Source: Litorimonas sp964565335
GTDB taxonomy: Bacteria; Pseudomonadota; Alphaproteobacteria; Caulobacterales; Maricaulaceae
DNA length: 64,000 nt
Direction: 5' to 3'
Assembly (NCBI GenBank): GCA_964565335.1
Contig: CAZMEN010000003.1
Span: 29,969 to 93,968 of the forward strand
Position 1 is the first letter of the stretch. The number at the start of each line of letters is the position of its first letter. The position numbers and the translations under genes were made by a program. Below, piece after piece: positions 60,989 through 64,000 of the stretch. Under the pieces are notes generated by a model. That model saw only the letters and a list, made by a program, of their open reading frames with translations, did no database searches and had not been told where the DNA came from.

Positions 60989-62047
60989 GTGCATCAAGCG
61001 CTGTCAACATCACTGACCGAAGCCTTGGGATGTGATTATCCCATCATTCAAACCGCTATGGGCTGGGTGAGTACAAGCGCGCTCGTGACGGCGAGCATAA
61101 AGGCTGGCGCATTTGGATTTTTAGCTGCCGCGGTGATGAGCCCCGAGGAGGTCGAGGCAGAAATAAAATTAATTAAATCGGCAACCAAAAAGCCTTTCGG
61201 TGTAAACGTCCATGCGTTTCAGAAAGGCGTCGATAAGATCATAGATATGTGTATTGATTACGAAGTTGCTGCATTATCTTATGGCCGTGGCCCGTCTCCG
61301 AAAATTGTAGAGAAAGTTAAAGCGGCAGGGATGCAGTGCGTACCGACAATCGGCGCGTCAAAACATGCAAGTAAAGCCGTAAAAATGGGCGCGGATATTC
61401 TTGTATGTCAAGGTCAAGAGGGCGGCGGTCATACGGGCGCGACCCCGACTTGGCTTTTGCTTGCACAGGTCATTGACCAAAACCTCGGCGTTCCTGTTGT
61501 CGCTTGTGGCGGGTTTAAGGATGGGCGTGGTCTTGCGGCGGCTCTAACATTTGGCGCAGACGGTATAGCTATGGGGACGCGTTTTATGATGAGCGCAGAT
61601 AGTCCAACACCTGATACGACCAAGGCGGAATATCTAAAATCTGATGTGCTAAAAATTCCTGTCTCGACAAAGCTTGATGGATTGCCGCAGCGCATGGTTT
61701 TGAATGAGACTTTGTCTGATCTTGAACGCTCTTCCAAGGTCGGAATGCTTATCCGCGCTATACAAAACGGGATGAAATATAAATCCCAAACGGGGATGTC
61801 TCTGACTCAAACCGTAAAGACTGCCTGGGGCATGGCGAGCAAAACCGACATGACATTAGGCCAAACAATCATGGCAGGTAATGCCCCGATGATTATTCAA
61901 AAAGCGATGGTCGAAGGAAAACCGAGTGAGGGCGTTTTGCCAAGCGGGCAGATTGCAGGCTTGATAGATGATTTGCCAAGCTGCGGCAATATAGTCAGTA
62001 AAATTGTTGCGGATGCGCAGGCCAGCCTAAGCCGAGTAGGGAGGTAA
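60989..62047 (+). CDS. ipdC: IpdC-like nitronate monooxygenase-family flavoenzyme
   Basis: A 352-residue FMN-dependent TIM barrel of the nitronate monooxygenase/enoyl reductase II type: CDYPIIQTAMGWVSTSALV, LVCQGQEGGGHTG, VVACGGFKDGRGLAAALTFG and GIAMGTRFMMS. Length and order next to ipdA/B match actinobacterial IpdC, which acts on hydroxylated HIP-CoA intermediates before ring D opening. It begins with GTG immediately after the preceding stop; no in-frame ATG preserves the N-terminus. Confidence 0.85.
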   Translation: MHQALSTSLTEALGCDYPIIQTAMGWVSTSALVTASIKAGAFGFLAAAVMSPEEVEAEIKLIKSATKKPFGVNVHAFQKGVDKIIDMCIDYEVAALSYGRGPSPKIVEKVKAAGMQCVPTIGASKHASKAVKMGADILVCQGQEGGGHTGATPTWLLLAQVIDQNLGVPVVACGGFKDGRGLAAALTFGADGIAMGTRFMMSADSPTPDTTKAEYLKSDVLKIPVSTKLDGLPQRMVLNETLSDLERSSKVGMLIRAIQNGMKYKSQTGMSLTQTVKTAWGMASKTDMTLGQTIMAGNAPMIIQKAMVEGKPSEGVLPSGQIAGLIDDLPSCGNIVSKIVADAQASLSRVGR

Positions 62048-62048
62048 C

Positions 62049-62807
62049 ATGCCAATCCATACAAATGTTGAAAATAGCATCGCCGAAGTCGTGTTTGATT
62101 TCCCGCCAGTCAATGCGTTTAACGGCGCAACTTGGAACGAAATTCCTAAAATTATTAATGAGCTTGGCGCGCGAGAGGATGTTAAAGTAATTCTTATTCG
62201 GGCCGAGGGCAAAGGGTTCTGTGCGGGCGTAGATATTAAGGAGCTTGCCCATGATGGCTCGGCAATTGTGGGTGTAAATAGGGGTAATTTCCTTACGGGA
62301 AAAGCCATTCATCATTGCGAGGTGCCAGTTATCGTAGCGGCGCATAAATTCATTATCGGCGGCGGCGTGATTATGTGCGGCGCAGCGGATATTGTGATTG
62401 CATCTGATGACGCCTATTTCTCATTGCCAGAAATTGACCGAGGCGCCATGGGCGGGGCGGCGCATTTACAGCGTATGTTTGGTGTGGCCAAAGTTAGGGC
62501 TGCTTTTCTGACGGGCGGTAAAATCAGCGCCGAAGAGGCTTGGCGTTTGGGCGGGATTGAGAAGGTCGTGCCGCGTGATGCCCTATTTGATGAGGCCATG
62601 GGGTATGCCAAAACCTTGGCTGAGAAGTCTCGAGACGCACTCCGTATTGCTAAGCAAGCTTTGAACGGGATTGAGCTTTTTGACGTGGATGCGAACTACC
62701 GTTGGGAGCAGGGCTTTACCTTTGAGATGTATATGCATGAAGACAGCCAAAAATCACGAGATGCTTTTGTTGAAACCGGCAGAGCCGCTAATTTTAAAAA
62801 GAGCTAA
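62049..62807 (+). CDS. echA20: EchA20-like crotonase (HIEC-CoA hydrolase)
   Basis: A 252-residue crotonase: VVFDFPPVNAFNGATWNEI, LIRAEGKGFCAGVDIKEL, NRGNFLTG, GGGVIMCGAADIVIAS, LPEIDRGAMGGAAHL and YRWEQGFTFEM. The AEGKGF.AGVDIKE, NRG.F and EQGFTFE blocks and the length match actinobacterial EchA20, which opens ring D of HIEC-CoA hydrolytically. It is one base after the ipdC stop with GGAGG upstream, and overlaps the acyl-CoA dehydrogenase start. Confidence 0.85.
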   Translation: MPIHTNVENSIAEVVFDFPPVNAFNGATWNEIPKIINELGAREDVKVILIRAEGKGFCAGVDIKELAHDGSAIVGVNRGNFLTGKAIHHCEVPVIVAAHKFIIGGGVIMCGAADIVIASDDAYFSLPEIDRGAMGGAAHLQRMFGVAKVRAAFLTGGKISAEEAWRLGGIEKVVPRDALFDEAMGYAKTLAEKSRDALRIAKQALNGIELFDVDANYRWEQGFTFEMYMHEDSQKSRDAFVETGRAANFKKS

Positions 62808-63964
62808 TGGATATTGAGTTCACATCAACGCAGAAACAGTTCCGCGCTGAGGTGCGAGAGTGGCTATCTACCCATGCGCCCAAAAATCGTCTGCCTAGTT
62901 TTGATACGGCAGAAGGGTTTGAGCTGCATAGGGACTGGGAACGCACCCTCGCGAAAGATAAATGGGGTAATGTAAATTGGCCCGAGGAATATGGCGGGCG
63001 AGGGCTGGACCTCATTTCTTGGCTTATTTTTGAAGAAGAATATTACCGTGCTGACGCGCCTTTACGGGTTAGCCAGAACGGTATTTTTCTGCTCGCGCCC
63101 ACTATTATGGAATATGGAACAGAGGCTCAAAAGGCGCGCTTCTTACCTCCCATGGCCAGCGGTGATGAGATTTGGGCGCAAGCTTGGTCCGAGCCTGGGG
63201 CAGGGTCTGACATGGCCGCGATACGCACCAAGGCCGTGCGAGACGGTGATCACTATATCGTGACGGGACAGAAGACTTGGTCTTCTCGAGCGGTCTTTGC
63301 CGATTGGTGCTTTGCTTTAGTAAGGACAGAGGAGGGTAGTGAACGCCATAAGGGGCTGTCCAAACTCCTGATGCCTCTAGACAGTGAGGGATTGACACTG
63401 CGGCCAATTGCTCAGCTCGATGGCGACCCCGGATTTGCAGAGCTTTTCTTTGACGAGGTACGGGTGCCTGTTGAAAATTTACTTGGCCCCGAACATGGGG
63501 GCTGGGGGGTAGCGATGGCGACCGCAGGGTTTGAGCGGGGATTGCTCTTACGTTCTCCTGCAAGGTTTCAAGCAGCCGCTGCACGTCTGGTGAGGCTTTA
63601 TAAAGACAATAAAGACCGTCTATCTTCTGGCGTGGGCGAGCAGGTTATCCAAGCCTGGATGAATACAGAACGGTTTTGTGCGGCGACTTATCAACTCGTT
63701 TCACGTGTGCAGGCAGGCGCTTCCGTTAGTTCCGAAAGCAGCGCTAATAAATTGTTCTGGTCAGAAATGGACAGGCATCTCCACCGCACCGCCATGACGA
63801 TTATGGGCGCACAGGCGGAATTGGAAGAGGGCCTCGATGCGGTTGACAATGGCCGCTGGCTTGATGGGTACATGTTCTCCCTCGCAGGGCCGATTTATGC
63901 GGGGACAAATGAAATTCAGCGCAATATTCTCGCAGAGCGCGTTCTCGGATTGCCGAGGAAGTAG
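62807..63964 (+). CDS. Acyl-CoA dehydrogenase (FadE30-like)
   Basis: A 385-residue flavoprotein dehydrogenase: VNWPEEYGGRGLDLISWLIF, AQAWSEPGAGSDMA, VTGQKTWSSRAVFADWC, FFDEVRVPVENLLG and the C-terminal AGPIYAGTNEIQRNILAERVLGL. It follows EchA20, and its length and the EEY.RADAP stretch resemble FadE30 of the HIP pathway. Such enzymes often act as partners of a second acyl-CoA dehydrogenase subunit, which the gene starting at 63969 may encode. Which alpha,beta-desaturation it performs cannot be told from sequence. Confidence 0.85.
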   Translation: MDIEFTSTQKQFRAEVREWLSTHAPKNRLPSFDTAEGFELHRDWERTLAKDKWGNVNWPEEYGGRGLDLISWLIFEEEYYRADAPLRVSQNGIFLLAPTIMEYGTEAQKARFLPPMASGDEIWAQAWSEPGAGSDMAAIRTKAVRDGDHYIVTGQKTWSSRAVFADWCFALVRTEEGSERHKGLSKLLMPLDSEGLTLRPIAQLDGDPGFAELFFDEVRVPVENLLGPEHGGWGVAMATAGFERGLLLRSPARFQAAAARLVRLYKDNKDRLSSGVGEQVIQAWMNTERFCAATYQLVSRVQAGASVSSESSANKLFWSEMDRHLHRTAMTIMGAQAELEEGLDAVDNGRWLDGYMFSLAGPIYAGTNEIQRNILAERVLGLPRK

Positions 63965-63968
63965 CGCC

Positions 63969-64000
63969 ATGGATTTCCGTTTCACAGAAGATCAGCAAGA
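63969..64000 (+). CDS. Start of a further gene, probably acyl-CoA dehydrogenase (partial)
   Basis: An ATG at 63969, 4 bp after the preceding stop, opens MDFRFTEDQQ before the window ends. This start is typical of acyl-CoA dehydrogenases, and pairs of such genes are usual in steroid clusters. Only ten residues are visible. Confidence 0.45.
   Translation, partial: MDFRFTEDQQ

Noticed and set aside
1..64000. CRISPR arrays, insertion sequences, prophage, rRNA or tRNA genes
   Set aside because: No spaced repeats, transposase, integrase or RNA-gene signatures were recognised anywhere in the window.

Overview
The window is about 64 kb of a bacterial chromosome of moderate GC (roughly half G+C by eye), almost wholly given over to steroid catabolism. 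Gene families (spinster-like MFS carrier, TonB receptor, DUF3604/HupE/parvulin set, many SDRs, crotonases and NTF2-fold proteins) suggest an alphaproteobacterium, probably an aquatic one. This is inference: no rRNA or tRNA gene is visible to confirm it. A 10-N assembly gap lies at 32994-33003.

Layout. (1) 1-2338: an amidohydrolase and a converging crotonase. (2) 2374-8980: a tight operon TetR - cytochrome P450 - Rieske oxygenase - SDR - membrane-anchored propeller-like protein - VOC protein - NTF2-fold protein, with a 17-bp palindrome at its front. (3) 8981-10440: a non-coding stretch with RNA-like inverted repeats, then an AT-rich orphan gene. (4) 10445-20477: KshA-like Rieske oxygenase, old-yellow-enzyme-like reductase, MFS carrier, HupE and parvulin-type isomerase, TonB receptor and two SDRs, with remnants of a second SDR/TonB copy. 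(5) 20632-28461: acyl-CoA ligase, atypical amidohydrolase, second Rieske oxygenase of the 4494 subfamily, crotonase, DUF3604 lipoprotein, two tandem Lrp/AsnC regulators, NTF2 protein. (6) 28458-40942: SRPBCC, NTF2, DUF1214-like and SDR genes, two sulfotransferases, a ketosteroid dehydrogenase cut by the gap, an SDR, MFS carrier, alkylsulfatase-like lipoprotein and a hydrolase lipoprotein. (7) 40956-51001: two SDRs and an HsaB-like flavin reductase with a winged-helix tail; NTF2, OYE and methyltransferase; crotonase, MFS, second propeller-like protein, NTF2 and SDR. (8) 51092-64000: fadD3, then the operon hsaA-hsaD-hsaE-hsaG-hsaF-hsaC-ipdA-ipdB-crotonase-ipdC-echA20-acyl-CoA dehydrogenase, running off the end into another gene.

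How the genes fit together. The TonB receptor and MFS carriers would bring in or move steroids. Dehydrogenases, KshA, P450 and Rieske enzymes oxidise the nucleus. HsaA/HsaB, HsaC and HsaD open rings A and B. HsaE/F/G convert the small fragment to pyruvate and propionyl-CoA. FadD3 activates the indanedione propionate, and IpdC, EchA20, IpdA/B and acyl-CoA dehydrogenases open rings C and D. The content matches the actinobacterial cholesterol pathway closely. No KshB-type reductase is seen.

The most striking non-coding signal is a repeated composite element in seven intergenic regions. CG-centred hexamers (TGCGTA, TACGCA, TACGTA, TGCGCA) are spaced exactly 24 and 39 bp apart (63 bp overall) in five regions, in either orientation, and nearly so in two more. 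It marks nearly every major promoter region of the cluster except the P450 operon, and looks like the operator of an unidentified steroid-regulon regulator.
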